This document shows positions 18,836-29,064 of a DNA stretch of 64,000 bases, one piece after another. The stretch spans positions 1,674,001-1,738,000 of the forward strand of contig OZ020255.1 in assembly GCA_963971285.1 (NCBI GenBank), given 5' to 3'. Position 1 is the stretch's first letter. Each line of letters opens with the position of its first letter. The notes under the pieces are model-generated. The model was given only the letters and a program-made list of their open reading frames with translations, did not search any database and was not told the DNA's origin. The translations under genes were made by a program, and so were the position numbers. This DNA comes from Astropecten irregularis. Lineage: Eukaryota; Echinodermata; Asteroidea; Paxillosida; Astropectinidae.

Positions 18836-20071
18836 TCTGAAGAACTTCCTTAAAATATAACTTCCATTTTTATATGAAAAAATACTTTGTTTTTTCTCCT
18901 TTTCCATGTATTTCTTTATATAGATTTACTTCTGTCCTATACAAATTTGTTATTTACATGTATACTTATACTTATATTTTTATATACTTGATATTTTCCA
19001 TTTTTATAGATAAAAGCCTGTCCTCCTCATATGACAAGTGTATAATCTTGTAACAGATAACTGGTAACCATCATTATTACTATGGGATATTTCAGATACA
19101 GCATTTCCAGCAGTTACCAAATTCACTATTATGTTCATTCTCAATGGGGAATGGGAAAGCATATTATTTGCCTGTCGATGATTGTTTTGTAAAAAAAAAA
19201 ATATGAAAATACCAAAAAGAACATAAAATAACAAAATGTAAAAAAAAGTTTCAAAAATTTATGAAATATAAAAAAAGTTTAACATCGTAAAATACCCCCC
19301 AAAAAATACATGTAAAATCTTAAAAAAAAAAAAAAAAAATACGGGATATTCAATTCTTTTTAAACAAAACCAAAGGGGAATGAAATGGGAAAAAAATTGT
19401 AACTTAGCTAGAAACGGGGAGACTTCATGACAACCAATTTTCATCATGTAAGAAATGTTCACATCTCCTGTTTAGGAAATGCATCAAGTATTTTCAGAAT
19501 TCGTCGTAAAATAGCGAAACCATACATAGAAACCTTAGGAGTGGGATGGTCACCGAACAGTTTGAGTCAGTTATCAATGAAGCAATCAAATCTTGGGGAA
19601 AGCAAATCACTTTTTTGGGGAATACAATTAGCAGCTTACATAATTTCATTTAAAATGCAACAAGAAAAAACTCTTTAGGAAAATTAACAATTCTCTTCAC
19701 ACTAAGGCCTCCGGGTGGTTGATAGCATTTTTTATTAGGTGTAAATTATCCAAACATACATGTAGCTTCACAGAGTTGTACAATCTCAGCCGGTTTATTC
19801 AACCAAAACATCCAACAAGGGTCGGTTTACAGTCATTATTTTGTATTAATTCCGTTAATACTTGTAAACATTTCAACTTCATTCCAACTTTATCCTTAAT
19901 GTATCTTTATACAGCCTCATATTCTAATCCATTGTATACTCTGTGCTCGTATTTTTCAACACAAGGAGGAAAGGGGTGAAAACTAAGTGTACATGTATGT
20001 ACAGAAAAGGAGATGAAATATTGTTATTGTAGATCATTATGGTTTGTTACCAAAGTGTTTTTAGTGACATG
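18836..20071. other. AT-rich stretch, no gene seen
   Basis: Contains poly-A/poly-T rich DNA (for example 18 A near 19323) and no recognisable protein. Positions 19949-20069 are the left copy of a direct repeat found again at 20787-20907. Confidence 0.5.
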
Positions 20072-20907
20072 CATTTTCATTGGGAACTCTGTATAAAGTG
20101 GATAAATCATCTAACATCAAAGAAGCAAAGGAAACAATCCAACAAGATGTTAAGGAAACGATGCAGAGATTGGAATTTGATGTGAGAACACTTCAAAGAC
20201 AAGTTCAAGACTGTGACAGAAGAGTTAATAAGAAGATGCGTTCCTTGGAGAAAACAGTCGAATTCTTAAGACAGCAGAGGCGTTCATCCACCCCAAAGAA
20301 AAAGGAACATTTGTCCCCTCAAATGCTTGAGAAATCCCTCCACAAGTGTTGAAACAACAACAACTAGCAACATGTCTGAAGATATTTCAGCCGCCATCAC
20401 AAGTAGTGATGATGAGAGCCCGTAGCAGTGGATCTGTTAGAGTACTGTAACGCAAATGCCTGTTGAACTCTTACACTTTAAGTCATAGGACGGTGTAAAA
20501 GAATGATAATATTATTTGTAAGGGGTTAGTGTACACATACAGTAGATTGTAAGGGTTGGTCTCTACTACTAAACCATTATGTCTACTAAACCATTATGTG
20601 GGAAGGGCTAGAAGTTGAAAACATGCGGCACCAAGAGTGCAAAGACCAGTAGAGGAGGAATAAAGAGATATAACTTGTGACTGTCAGAGGGTTGACAGAT
20701 TGTTTGGGAAATGTGTAAGTTATGTTATGGATAGCCGGAAATTGAAGTGATGGATGGGATTGACTAAAATTGGGAGTGCTGGTACCTTATTTTTTCAACA
20801 CATGGAGGAAAGGGTTAAAAACTAAGTATATGTGCAGAAAAGGAGATGAAATAGTGTTATTGTAGACCATTAAATGGTCTGTCACCAAAGTGTTTTTAGT
20901 GAAATCT
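19949..20907 (+). repeat. 121-bp direct repeats flanking a coiled-coil module
   Basis: TTTTTCAACACA-GGAGGAAAGGG through CCAAAGTGTTTTTAGTGA occurs at 19949-20069 and again at 20787-20907, about 95 percent identical by eye and 838 bp apart. This may be a local duplication or the ends of a small element whose middle includes the module. Confidence 0.75.
20072..20430 (+). pseudogene. coiled-coil module copy 4
   Basis: The frame from 20080 reads TLYKVDKSSNIKEAKETIQQ, TMQRLEFDVRTLQRQVQD, NKKMRSLEKTVEFLRQQ and LSPQMLEKSLHKC before TGA. It has the same backbone as copy 3 but a different end. It lies between two 121-bp direct repeats. Confidence 0.55.
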
Positions 20908-21616
20908 AAAAGCATGTGTGTGGTCGGGATTAGGAGAAAACAGAGGAAAAAGAGATTGCCTGGGTATAAAGGGTCGAGCTCAGTGGTAAATTAGTTAGGT
21001 TTTTAGTGTTCTTAGAGTTATGCAGTGGCAGTAGTTGCAGGAGTTATGGGAGTTACAGTTATGCAGAAGCTGCAGTTATCACTCACTCTCTCTATCTTTA
21101 CCAAAAAACTAAAAACACGCATTCTAAGTGGTTACAATTGAACAAATTTAGAGATAACATTTAACTGTGATGCTTTCTTTCTTATACCTGTAACTGTGTG
21201 TTGTGTATATGTTTGTCATTTCATGTTTGTCTTTCTTGTCCCGTCTTTTGTTTGTCTGTCCCTAGGCCAGGGAACAAAAGCTCTGCTTCACCCTATGCCT
21301 AAATGTTGCCAAGTTGTCTAAGTTATTAACTATAATTATGTATTGATAATCTTATGATATGACATATTATTATATGTATTATTCTGTTCTTGTAAATCTG
21401 TGGCAGCATTGAAATAAATGTATATGATATAAATTGCAGACTTTGCGTGTTAGTTAGTGTTATTACAGTTTAGTCGTGCAGTTGTCTAGTCTATTGTTGG
21501 AATTTATTCTTGTGCGCAATTAAGGAGTCGTTGTTGGAACCTTGATTCTGAGTGGAGTTGAGTAGGAGATCAAGAGTTATATTTCAAGTAAAACTAATTG
21601 AGAATCATCTTGAACT
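20908..21616. other. no gene seen; possible LINE 3' tail
   Basis: Around 21075-21430 the text (CTTTACCAAAAAACTAAAAACACGC ... AATAAATG) resembles a CR1-type 3' end followed by a polyadenylation signal, but the protein match is too weak to call. Confidence 0.3.
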
Positions 21617-23759
21617 GGGCATTTCCATGAAAATAGGGACATGGCCTTAAAAATTGAAATGGCATTTCTCATTCCAAATGTCATCTTAACTTGTTGTACA
21701 TAACCCAAGGTGTATGGAAAACACAAACATTTTTCAAATTTATTTCCCATTCCCCCCAAAAATCATGAATACCTCTGTGATACTCTCCCCCCAAATATTG
21801 TGTTAAAATAGTGCAAATGTAACAACCAGTCATTTGCTTTATTTGCCAGTCAGTATTCAATGGAATTATTCACTTTTGTATTGTCAGATATGTAACCTTT
21901 CATATCCAAGTAACTGTATTTATTCATCTAGCTCATAGAAGTTAGCAGAAAATCTTAAAATTGGTCTTACGGGCTATGTAACGTAAGTTACCAAAACATG
22001 CATTTTTTCACATCACACGTTTATTTGTTGGATTTGAAATCTGGCGATTATTTTTCTCCTCCTTCTAAGCATGACAAATAAAATAGAAACCATGGAACAT
22101 ACCAAGATGTACCCACATAGGAAAAAATAGCTGCCAAAATCTGTAACGTAAGTTACTGTGTAACGAAAGTTACCCAAACGTAACGTAAGTTACTGTGCCA
22201 AACCTATGCATACGTGTATATAATGCTCATGACTTGCATTAAACTTAATAAATAGCAACATAAAACAATAGCAGGCAGTGTTTAGAGTAGATTTGCCCCT
22301 CAATGTAACCAATTTACTGTTACTTCAAACATGTTTTCTATTTTTAGAACATATACGTAGAAAATGTGTACATGGTGCATGTATGTATGGTTTATACATG
22401 TAATGATTATCACTAAGACAAGAACTGTCTTTCAGCTTATGACAGCTTCTAGCTTCTTTTCATAAATTTCCTGCTTTGGTGAGTAAGAAATTTCATGTAT
22501 TGTACAATTAAGCTGTATACAAATTCATTATCTTGCACTTTTAATTATTATTTGGGGATGATTTAGCATTAAATGGTAGTTTTATATCTTATGTAATTTG
22601 GGGGGCATTTAAATTCAGGGTAATTTGTTAACAATTCAATCACATTTTGTCATCAAATGTCTTTAGTAGATTCAGCACATCTTTTTCAATACATTTGAAA
22701 ACAAATCTTAAATTTCAAATGTCAAATGTCATTTTCTTTTCTTTCAACAGAGCCAAAATACCTCCAAGTAAGCATGCTTAATTATCAAGCACTAAAAAGC
22801 CCAGTGTGGAAATTACAACAAGAGGCAAGCTGCTCATGTATGGAAATGTGCCAATATGAAAGAGAGAGGAATGGGTCTTAACATGTTCCAGGGCTAAAAG
22901 AAAGAGCATAGAGAGGAGAGAGACAACCAGGCAGTGAAATTGCTACATGTACATGTAAATTGTGACGACTTATAGAGGAGATACTGAGAAGGCCTAGAAC
23001 AAATGCAATGCCCATGGGAAAGCCACTGCACAAGCTCAATACCTGGTGAATGCAGTATTCGGCAATGGAACATTTATGTTTTTCAGGAATTTTTTTAAAT
23101 ACTTGTATAAACTTAATGTACATGACCATGTCAGCGAACGACAGGTTCACATGCGCATACTGCATAATAAAATCCATTTTAAATTCAATTTCTTTTAAAA
23201 TTAAGTTTCCAATCAATATTTTATGCAAATTTAATTGCCATCATATGTCAAGAAGACATTAAAATTAATTTTGCCAGCAAAAGCAATTGGATTTTAAATA
23301 AAATTTGTGAATTCAAAGCATTTCATGCAGTTTGTTGTTGAATGGACAAACTGTAACGTAAGTTACCGTAACGTAAGTTACCGCTATTTTAGGTTATATC
23401 ACCAAAATCGTAAAATGGTTTTTCCTTCTTACCCTATTTATAACTAGTTATCATGCCAACAAACAAACAGCATTTATTAATTTTATTATTCCATGTGCAG
23501 TATGAGGAGACTTTTAAATCTAGTCTTTCCAAAAATAAGGCATGTCCTTTTCATGTAACGTAAGTTACCAAAGTTTGAACCATTGTCACTCAAAGAAAAA
23601 AAAAGCTTTCTAGTTTGTTTTCATATGTTTCAACAACCTATGTTATAGTGTTCAAATAATAAAAAGTCTGACAGTTGAAACCTATGCAATCAGTTGTGAG
23701 AGTCATTTGAGTGTACTAAAACCCCTAAAAATGTAACGAAAGTTACCGTGGAAATGCCC
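21617..23759. mobile_element. 2143-bp inverted-repeat element with eight GTAAC-n4-GTTAC motifs
   Basis: The ends GGGCATTTCC (21617) and GGAAATGCCC (ending 23759) are inverted and are flanked on both sides by AACT (21613-21616, 23760-23763), a candidate 4-bp duplication. Inside, GTAACGTAAGTTAC occurs six times and GTAACGAAAGTTAC twice: 21978, 22143, 22160, 22180, 23353, 23368, 23555 and 23733. No such word was noticed outside. There is no transposase; the longest frames are unrecognised. Probably a non-autonomous DNA transposon whose repeated motif binds its transposase. Confidence 0.72.
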
Positions 23760-24046
23760 AACTGTATATACCTCATAGTGTTAGGCTAGATTGATATGTT
23801 GTATTAATGTGCATGTTGTAAATAACCTACAGAGGAAGTTAAGTGGCAGTGGAGTCAAATAAATTAGCTAGATGTCAGTAGAATCAGAATGACCCTCTCA
23901 TGGCGTACCGTTATTGGGGTTCTCTTGTCCTCAGTGTAACTGGGCGGTATATTTCCACTCAAACGGATCCAGTCCCTGGCCATATCTACGCGCGAGCTGC
24001 GCATGCGCCCGGGTTAACTTTGTCCCGGTGAGCTGAGGGTACATAC
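23760..24046. other. GC-richer intergenic stretch
   Basis: Contains TACGCGCGAGCTGCGCATGC and a few CpGs, unlike its AT-rich surroundings. Possible remnant promoter of the fragments that follow; no gene seen. Confidence 0.3.
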
Positions 24047-24370
24047 AGAGTGAAATCCGCCACAGTACTCTTTGCAATAATTGCATTTGGGTTGGGTGTT
24101 GACATCAAAGGGCTCCACAATGTCATCATGTTCAGAGCATCCCGGACATTGATGACTAGATGTACAATTGAGAGGAATGGCAGGTCGAGATGGTGTGCAG
24201 AGTTATTCAATTGTGATTAAGTACGCACGTCCAGGTAGCAAGCCTATAATAAGGCCAAGATGAAAGAATTTCTGAACACAGAATCATGTCGGCAAGATGC
24301 CATCCATACTGTATTCCCAGTACAACAGCAGCTTACTGCATGTGATGGCAAACACAACTGTTGTAACAAC
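24047..24370 (+). pseudogene. RecQ-like helicase fragment, copy R2 (motifs V-VI and Cys-rich tail)
   Basis: Reads TVLFAIIAFGLGVDIKGLHN; after frame changes MAGRDGVQSYSIVIKYARPG; then a C-terminal piece with CRQDAIHTVF and ACDGKHNCCNN. In RecQ helicases these are motif V ('VATIAFGMGVDK'), motif VI ('QE-GRAGRDG') and the zinc-binding RQC part. Motif VI is split by a frameshift and two stops. ATP-dependent 3'-5' unwinding is the family role; this copy is dead. Confidence 0.65.
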
Positions 24371-24885
24371 AAGGCATGGCCCTCCACAGCACTTCAAACA
24401 AACAAAACCATGAATGACTATGTACACCACAACATGGGGAATCTGCTATAAAAGAGGACTTTGTGAATGTCTCAAGCGCAATTCTTCACCCAGGGAATCA
24501 ATCGTAACTTAAGACACCAAGTTGCCCACATTTTAGCTGCGGGGCAACCGGAGATTATTCAAGAAGTTGATGATCACTCCTCCCAAGCACAATCCGTGTC
24601 AGACGCTAAAGGAAGAAATGACCAAACGCATGTCTGCTTCCGAGCAAAAGCAGTTGGACATGCTGCAAGAAATTTAAATCTGTTTGGCAAGTTGAAAGCG
24701 CTTCCAAGGCACACACTCTGGGGACAAGATCAGGGCATCATTCGAGGAAGTCCTTGATGACTACAATATCAAGAATAAAGTCAACTACATCAAACCGACA
24801 ATGCCTCTAATATGAGGAAAGCCTTCAAGGTACAGTATCACCAAGATGAGGAAGAGCAAGATGATATTAGAGTTGTTCAGCTACT
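24371..24885 (+). pseudogene. hAT (ZBED-like) transposase fragment
   Basis: Scattered frames give EEVLDDYNIKNKVNYI followed, after one shift, by TDNASNMRKAF and an acidic run. 'V-hIVTDNA-NM-KAF' surrounds the second catalytic Asp of hAT transposases. Only this block is clear. It runs directly into the Merlin-like fragment. Confidence 0.55.
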
Positions 24886-25295
24886 GAACAGAGCACGAAA
24901 AATTTGTGGTGCGTCGTTAGTGAAGTATTCTCTAGCAAAGGGAAGGTTTTTGATTTCTTGAAGGAACGTGGCCTGATAGTGGCTGCCCCAAAATGCTGGG
25001 TCTGCAATAGGCCACTAGTGTAGACTGCAAGAGTGGCCGCCGGGGACCAGTACACATGGAGTTGTTCAAAATCTTCATGTCGCCGCTATTCCAATACTCT
25101 GAGTGTCCGCCATGGCAGCTTGTTCAGCGACAGTCAACTCTTGCTCGAGAAAATCTTGGCGCTTAACTGCTGATCTGCAAAAACGTTAAATCAAGCAGCA
25201 GTGAGAGAACTGAGCTACCCGGGGGGCATCAGTTCGGAGACCGTGGTAGATTGGTACACTTATTGTCGTGAGGTTTACCTGCACATGTAGTCCAG
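24886..25295 (+). pseudogene. Merlin/IS1595-like transposase fragment
   Basis: One frame, interrupted by three stops, reads FLKERGLIVAAPKCWVCNRP, YTWSCSKSSCRRYSNTLSVR, GSLFSDSQLLLEKILAL, and AAVRELSYPGGISSETVVDW with YTYCREV after it. CxxC followed by 'WRC-n-C---S-R-GSFF' is the N-terminal zinc ribbon and HTH of IS1595/ISXO2-type (Merlin superfamily) transposases. The DDE catalytic domain downstream is missing. Confidence 0.65.
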
Positions 25296-25493
25296 CAGGA
25301 CAGTGGAAAAAACAGTTGAATACTTAAGACAGCAGAGGCATAGATCCCCCCAAAGAAATAGGATCATTTGTCCCCTCAAATGCTTGAGAAATCTCCTTCC
25401 ACAAGTGTTGAAACAGCAACAACTAGCAACATGTCTGAAGATATTTCAGCTGCCATCACAAGTAGCGATGATGAGAGCCCGTAGCAATGGATC
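25296..25493 (+). pseudogene. coiled-coil module copy 5, fused to a RecQ-like fragment
   Basis: Only the distal part: KTVEYLRQQRHRSP, a frame change, then SEDISAAITSSDDESP. It passes directly into GSIRVLFAIIAFGLG of the RecQ-like fragment with no gap, in contrast to copies 3 and 4, which continue differently after the same point. Confidence 0.5.
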
Positions 25494-25850
25494 TATTAGA
25501 GTACTCTTTGCAATAATTGCATTTGGGTTGGGTGTTGACATCAAAGGGCTCCACAATGTCATCGTGTTCAGAGCATCCCGGATATTGATGACTAGATGTA
25601 CAATTGAGAGGAATGGCAGGTTGGGATGGTGTGCAGAGTTATTCAATCGTGATTAAGTATGCACGTCCAGGTAGCAAGCCTATAAGGCTAAGATGAAGAA
25701 ATTTCTTAACACAGAATCATGTTGGCAAGATGCCATCCATGCTGTATTCCCAGTACAACAGCAGCTTACTGCATGTGATGGCAAACACAACTGTTGTGAC
25801 AACTGTGCTACAAAGTGCTCATGTCAACTCTGTCCATTTCTGAATAACAT
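25494..25850 (+). pseudogene. RecQ-like helicase fragment, copy R3
   Basis: About 95 percent identical by eye to copy R2: SIRVLFAIIAFGLGVDIKGL, then CTIERNGRLGWCAELFNRD in a shifted frame over motif VI, then AKMKKFLNTESCWQDAIHAV and CDGKHNCCDNCATKCSCQLC. The Cys-rich tail is more complete here. Not functional. Confidence 0.65.
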
Positions 25851-26104
25851 GTACATATGTATGAAGAGAAGATCCTACAAACAGGATTGTTTGCTGGACC
25901 AAAGGGGCCTGAAGTACCAATCAGATTCTGGTTAAGTACGGAATAGGGTTAACAAAGATCCGCTCCAGTTGCGCGAACAGATGATAGAGAGCTTTGGTTC
26001 TTCACCAAACGCAGATTCAATGTAATAATTAGCCCAGCCAATGCAAACTCTTGGTGGTGCACTTTAGAATCTAGACATGTCAGTACGTAGGATTATGCAC
26101 GTCG
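25851..26104. other. shared fragment GAGCTTTGGTTCTTCACCAAA
   Basis: The stretch around 25990-26050 (AGAGCTTTGGTTCTTCACC ... CAGCCAATGCAAACTC) recurs at 26939-27003 just before the CACTA-like fragment, showing another small duplicated block. No other coding signal. Confidence 0.45.
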
Positions 26105-26310
26105 TTAGTGTGGCGCATCGTTGGTGAAGTATTCTCTAGCAAAGGGAAGGTTTTTGATTTCTTGAAGGAACGTGGCCTGATAGTGGCTGCCCCAAAATGC
26201 TGGGTCTGCAATAGGCCACTAGTGTAGACTGCAAGAGTGGCCGTCGGGGACCAATACACATGGCATTGTACAAAATCTTCATGTCGCCGCTATTCCAATA
26301 CTCTGAGTGT
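26105..26310 (+). pseudogene. Merlin/IS1595-like fragment, second copy, truncated
   Basis: Nearly identical to 24907-25105 including the same stop after NRPLV, but ends at CTCTGAGTGTCC and is replaced at once by a MULE fragment. The two Merlin-like copies therefore duplicated after the stop had already arisen. Confidence 0.65.
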
Positions 26311-26552
26311 CCATCATGACTGACAACAGTGAGACAGAAAGGAGTGTTTTGCATAGAGCTTTCCGCGAATCAGAGTGCATCCTGTGTGCATTTCATGTAC
26401 ATGTATTACAGGCTGCACATGGAGATGGTTATGGGATGCCAAGCATGGTATACCAAAGGTTAACAGGCAACACCTTGTCTCTCTTGTGAAAGCCCTCCTT
26501 TATGCAGAAGATGCCGAGATGCTAAATCAGTTATTCCTCAGAGCTCTTTAAA
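26311..26552 (+). pseudogene. MULE transposase fragment following the second Merlin-like piece
   Basis: Reads MTDNSETERSVLHRAF and ECILCAFHV, then in another frame WRWLWDAKHGIPKVNRQHLV and SLVKALLYAEDAEMLNQLF. This is the block that follows the point where cassette copy A stops (second catalytic Asp, FHVL, WRWLWD). One frameshift at about 26405. Confidence 0.65.
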
Positions 26553-26734
26553 ATGAAACCGCCCAAAAGCACAAGAAATTTACATATTAAACGAAATCAT
26601 TTTTTTTTTAGATACACCGATCAATCAGGCTACTAAATCTTCAATATCCCTTGGGAGATATCTAGAACCTTATGCAAAGGTAAGCTTGAACATTCTAGAG
26701 TGCTTTGTAATAGCCATACACTTGTCAACATAAA
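26553..26734 (+). other. possible short exon
   Basis: A T-tract plus AG (26603-26611) and a GTAAGC donor at about 26680 enclose roughly 69 bp open in one frame (INQATKSSISLGRYLEPYAK). Splice signals are good but the peptide is unrecognised. Confidence 0.3.
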
Positions 26735-26945
26735 GCAAAATGTGTACAAAACAAAGCTACAGCCAGAGGAAGTCTTCAGGTGGTTGTGCTCTGAAATTAC
26801 TAAGAAAGGTCCCAACACTGAACATGTCATTATTTATGTTCAGAGTAATGAGAGTAGGCAAATGTGTGGTGAACTGTTCTCACTCTTTAGATCTACCATC
26901 TCCAAAGAAAGGCATTAACACTTCAACATGTACCACATGCAGAGC
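26735..26945 (+). pseudogene. RecQ-like helicase fragment, copy R4 (start of helicase C domain)
   Basis: Reads KLQPEEVFRWLCSEITKKGP, then HVIIYVQSN and CGELFSLFR, then FNMYH. In RecQ proteins 'L-W---L-------IIYC-S----C--L' opens the second RecA-like domain (motif IV). It belongs upstream of the motif V-VI pieces at 24.1 and 25.5 kb, so the fragments are out of order. Confidence 0.55.
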
Positions 26946-26994
26946 TTTGGTTCTTCACCAAAGGCAGATACACTGCAAACATTAACCCCGGCCA

Positions 26995-27262
26995 ATGCAA
27001 ACTCCTTTCTACATTGGCCGGCAAACCAGAGCAATTGACTCCATGTTAAAAGGTATACATCCCACCTCAGAGCTCACTAGACTGCCTCAATCAGTAACTC
27101 AACGTGCACACTGGACATGCTGGAAGGGGTCTGAATGGAGATCCTGGCTATTACTTTATTCTCTTGTTGTACTGAAGGGTCTGCTTCAGTACCGCTTTCT
27201 TCATCACTTGATGTTGCTTGTTGATGCTGTATTTACATGCACATTCGAAAGACAACATTCCA
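26995..27262 (+). pseudogene. CACTA/EnSpm-like transposase fragment, downstream block
   Basis: The frame reads PFYIGRQTRAIDSMLKGIHP, TSELTRLPQSVTQRAHW, GSEWRSWLLLYSLVVLKGLL and HHLMLLVDAVF. 'I--RL-------PP-EI-R-PRSL----WKASEWR-WLLFYSLPVL-g-LP--Y--H--LLV-AI' is the block downstream of the zinc segment seen at 16546 and 17222. Stops and shifts flank it. Confidence 0.65.
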
Positions 27263-27364
27263 AAACTTGAAAACGAACAGGTTTGTCCGCCCAACCTCTT
27301 CATCCCAACCAAGCAATGGGAATTTGAAGTCGTCCACGAGCTCAGCAGAGCAAGTACATGAATA

Positions 27365-27577
27365 ATGCCCCGTGCCAAGGCCCAGTCCTTGAAAGCCCAA
27401 ATCGAGTTCACCCGAAAAGAAGTAGACCTTCAACGCCGAGAATCTGACATGAGGCGGCAAGAAGAAGAAATTGCCAATACCCTTCTTACCAGCATAGTCC
27501 CCAACACCAGTCCCCAATTAAGAAAACACTTTGTAGCCCCTCAGACTACAACCTGTAAATGGCGTGGGCTTCCTTGA
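27365..27577 (+). pseudogene. short charged coiled-coil open frame
   Basis: Reads AQSLKAQIEFTRKEVDLQRR then ESDMRRQEEEIANTLL, a strong Lys/Arg/Glu heptad pattern, ending at TGA. I do not recognise it. The preceding bases (27263-27364) look like degraded coding sequence. Confidence 0.35.
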
Positions 27578-27580
27578 AGA

Positions 27581-28198
27581 ATGGGACACCTGCAAGAAGT
27601 AATGATGCTGAAGCAAAAACACCGGGCCCGTCTGGAGACAGTTCAGATGTGTCACTTCAGGTCCACAGCAAACAACCCTGGCGAATCCTTTCGAGGAACA
27701 TTCGAGGTACCCTGTGGCAGGACCGTCATCTTTGAACAAAAAAGAAAAGGGTCGACACGCCAGGCTCCCTAAGGAAATCTCTGGTACCAAATTCATGGCC
27801 TATTTGGAAGAGAAAGAGGAAAAGAAGAAGAACGAAGAAAAAAGGTGGCAACAGCGTAAACAGGAGCTGGAGAAGAAGAAGGAGGATGCGAAAAAGAAGA
27901 CAGCGGGCAGACAAAAAGGTGGCAAGTGCACGCGCAAAACCAATCGCCCGACTTCAACCTCGGATTCTGATGGAGACACTGCAAGCGCAAAACCAATCGC
28001 CCGACTTCAACCTCGGATTCTGATGGAGACACTGAGATGATCAACGAGAATGAATGTAGTGCGTGCTACAATGACAAGCCCCAGAACTGGATCGGTTGCG
28101 AAAAGTGCAAACGTTGGTTTCACAAAACTCAACGTTGCACCGGGGTTGAGCGGTGAGGAATAATCCGAGCTCGACTGGCTTTGCGACCTCTGTTTGTA
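27581..28198 (+). pseudogene. basic coiled region plus PHD finger, transposon-type C terminus
   Basis: One frame gives LPKEISGTKFMAYLEEKEEK and a long Lys/Glu run. After frame changes a PHD finger follows: ECSACYNDKPQNWIGCEKCK, RWFHKTQRCTG, then SELDWLCDLC. Cys4-His-Cys3 order and the Trp before the last Cys pair are present. This architecture (basic coil then PHD) is common at the C terminus of pogo/jerky-like transposases in marine invertebrates. A stop separates the last Cys pair. A 53-bp unit with CAATCGCCCGACTTCAACCT is tandemly doubled at 27931-28035. Confidence 0.55.
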
Positions 28199-28695
28199 GA
28201 CTGTATCATTATTGTTTTTCCTGGTTTTCCTTTCACCAATTTGTATAAAGACGACTTAGTTCACAGTGACAGTAAAAAGAATATAAGATGCGACGAATTG
28301 CTCGTGGCATTGTGTCAAAGTTTAACACCAGTTGGAAAAAGAAGAGGGACTTGGCTCTGGCACAGGCGCAATACGGCTAGGAGGAACGAGCCCTCATATC
28401 CGTAAGTATAGTTTTATTCATTATTAAAATCAATGCCTATAGGGAGATAGTACAGTAGTGAAAGCACAATATTTTGGGTAAATCTGACAACCTTCTTTAA
28501 TTTTTACGAAGAAATTATAATATTTGGTCATGATTATGAAGGCAAATCATCAAGCAGTAATGGTTTGCTCTGGTCTCTTACTTTTGTTTTGAATAATTAA
28601 TTTCGGAATTTATATCAATATTATACATGTATTTATATATATTACACTTGATATTGAGGTATTTATTTAGGTTTTTATTTTTTATGTTTTTCCAG
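28199..28695 (+). other. possible exon and following intron-like DNA
   Basis: A frame ending ELLVALCQSLTPVGKRRGTW stops being open right after a consensus donor (CCG/GTAAGTATAG at about 28401). No family recognised. 28410-28690 is AT-rich and ends in a good acceptor (TTTTTCCAG). Confidence 0.3.
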
Positions 28696-29064
28696 GACTG
28701 CGTAATACATTGGGGATCAACCCAGGCTGTGATCAAGCGACTTGTGGAGAACGAAGAGGAGATCAAAGCTGTCCTGGTCAATGACAGGAAAACTGCCCAT
28801 CTCGTCCCCAAGTGGCAAGACATCGCCGTGCTTGAAGCGGTAAACAAGGCCATGGAACTACTCACCGAACTGACAGACATCATGTCAGGCAGCAAATATG
28901 TAACAATCTTGAACATTAAGGCTCTGCTACACACAATGGAAAATGCAACGTTGGCCATGGAGACACCGGATGACGAACCTCACCCCGAAAACCTGCTCGT
29001 CATCAAGCTCAGAAGAAACATGTTTTTTACTCTTTCGCATTTAGAGAGTAACTTTTCTCCTTAA
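28696..29064 (+). pseudogene. hAT (ZBED1/4-like) transposase exon
   Basis: Right after the acceptor: HWGSTQAVIKRLVENEEEIK, then VLVNDRKTAHLVPKWQDIAV, LEAVNKAMELLTELTDIMSG and YVTILNIKALLH. This is the mid-domain of ZBED/hAT transposases ('RWNSTY-M--RL-EQ--AI--VL-----WQ-L--L-PF---T---S-EKYVT-S-I-P'). The open frame is intact for about 115 codons; the exons before and after are not in place. Probably a dead copy. Confidence 0.72.

Noticed and set aside
19320..19340. Poly-A run as evidence of a processed pseudogene
   Set aside because: No coding remnant or target duplication is recognisable next to it; the whole interval is AT-rich.
21070..21430. LINE 3' end near 21.1-21.4 kb
   Set aside because: Suggestive AATAAA and a weak protein pattern, but no FK/WN-LP motif in a single frame, so it was left as a note only.
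24047..25850. Interpreting the RecQ-like pieces as one host helicase gene with introns
   Set aside because: Motif order along the DNA is wrong, the same motifs occur twice with shared defects, and motif VI is frameshifted in both.
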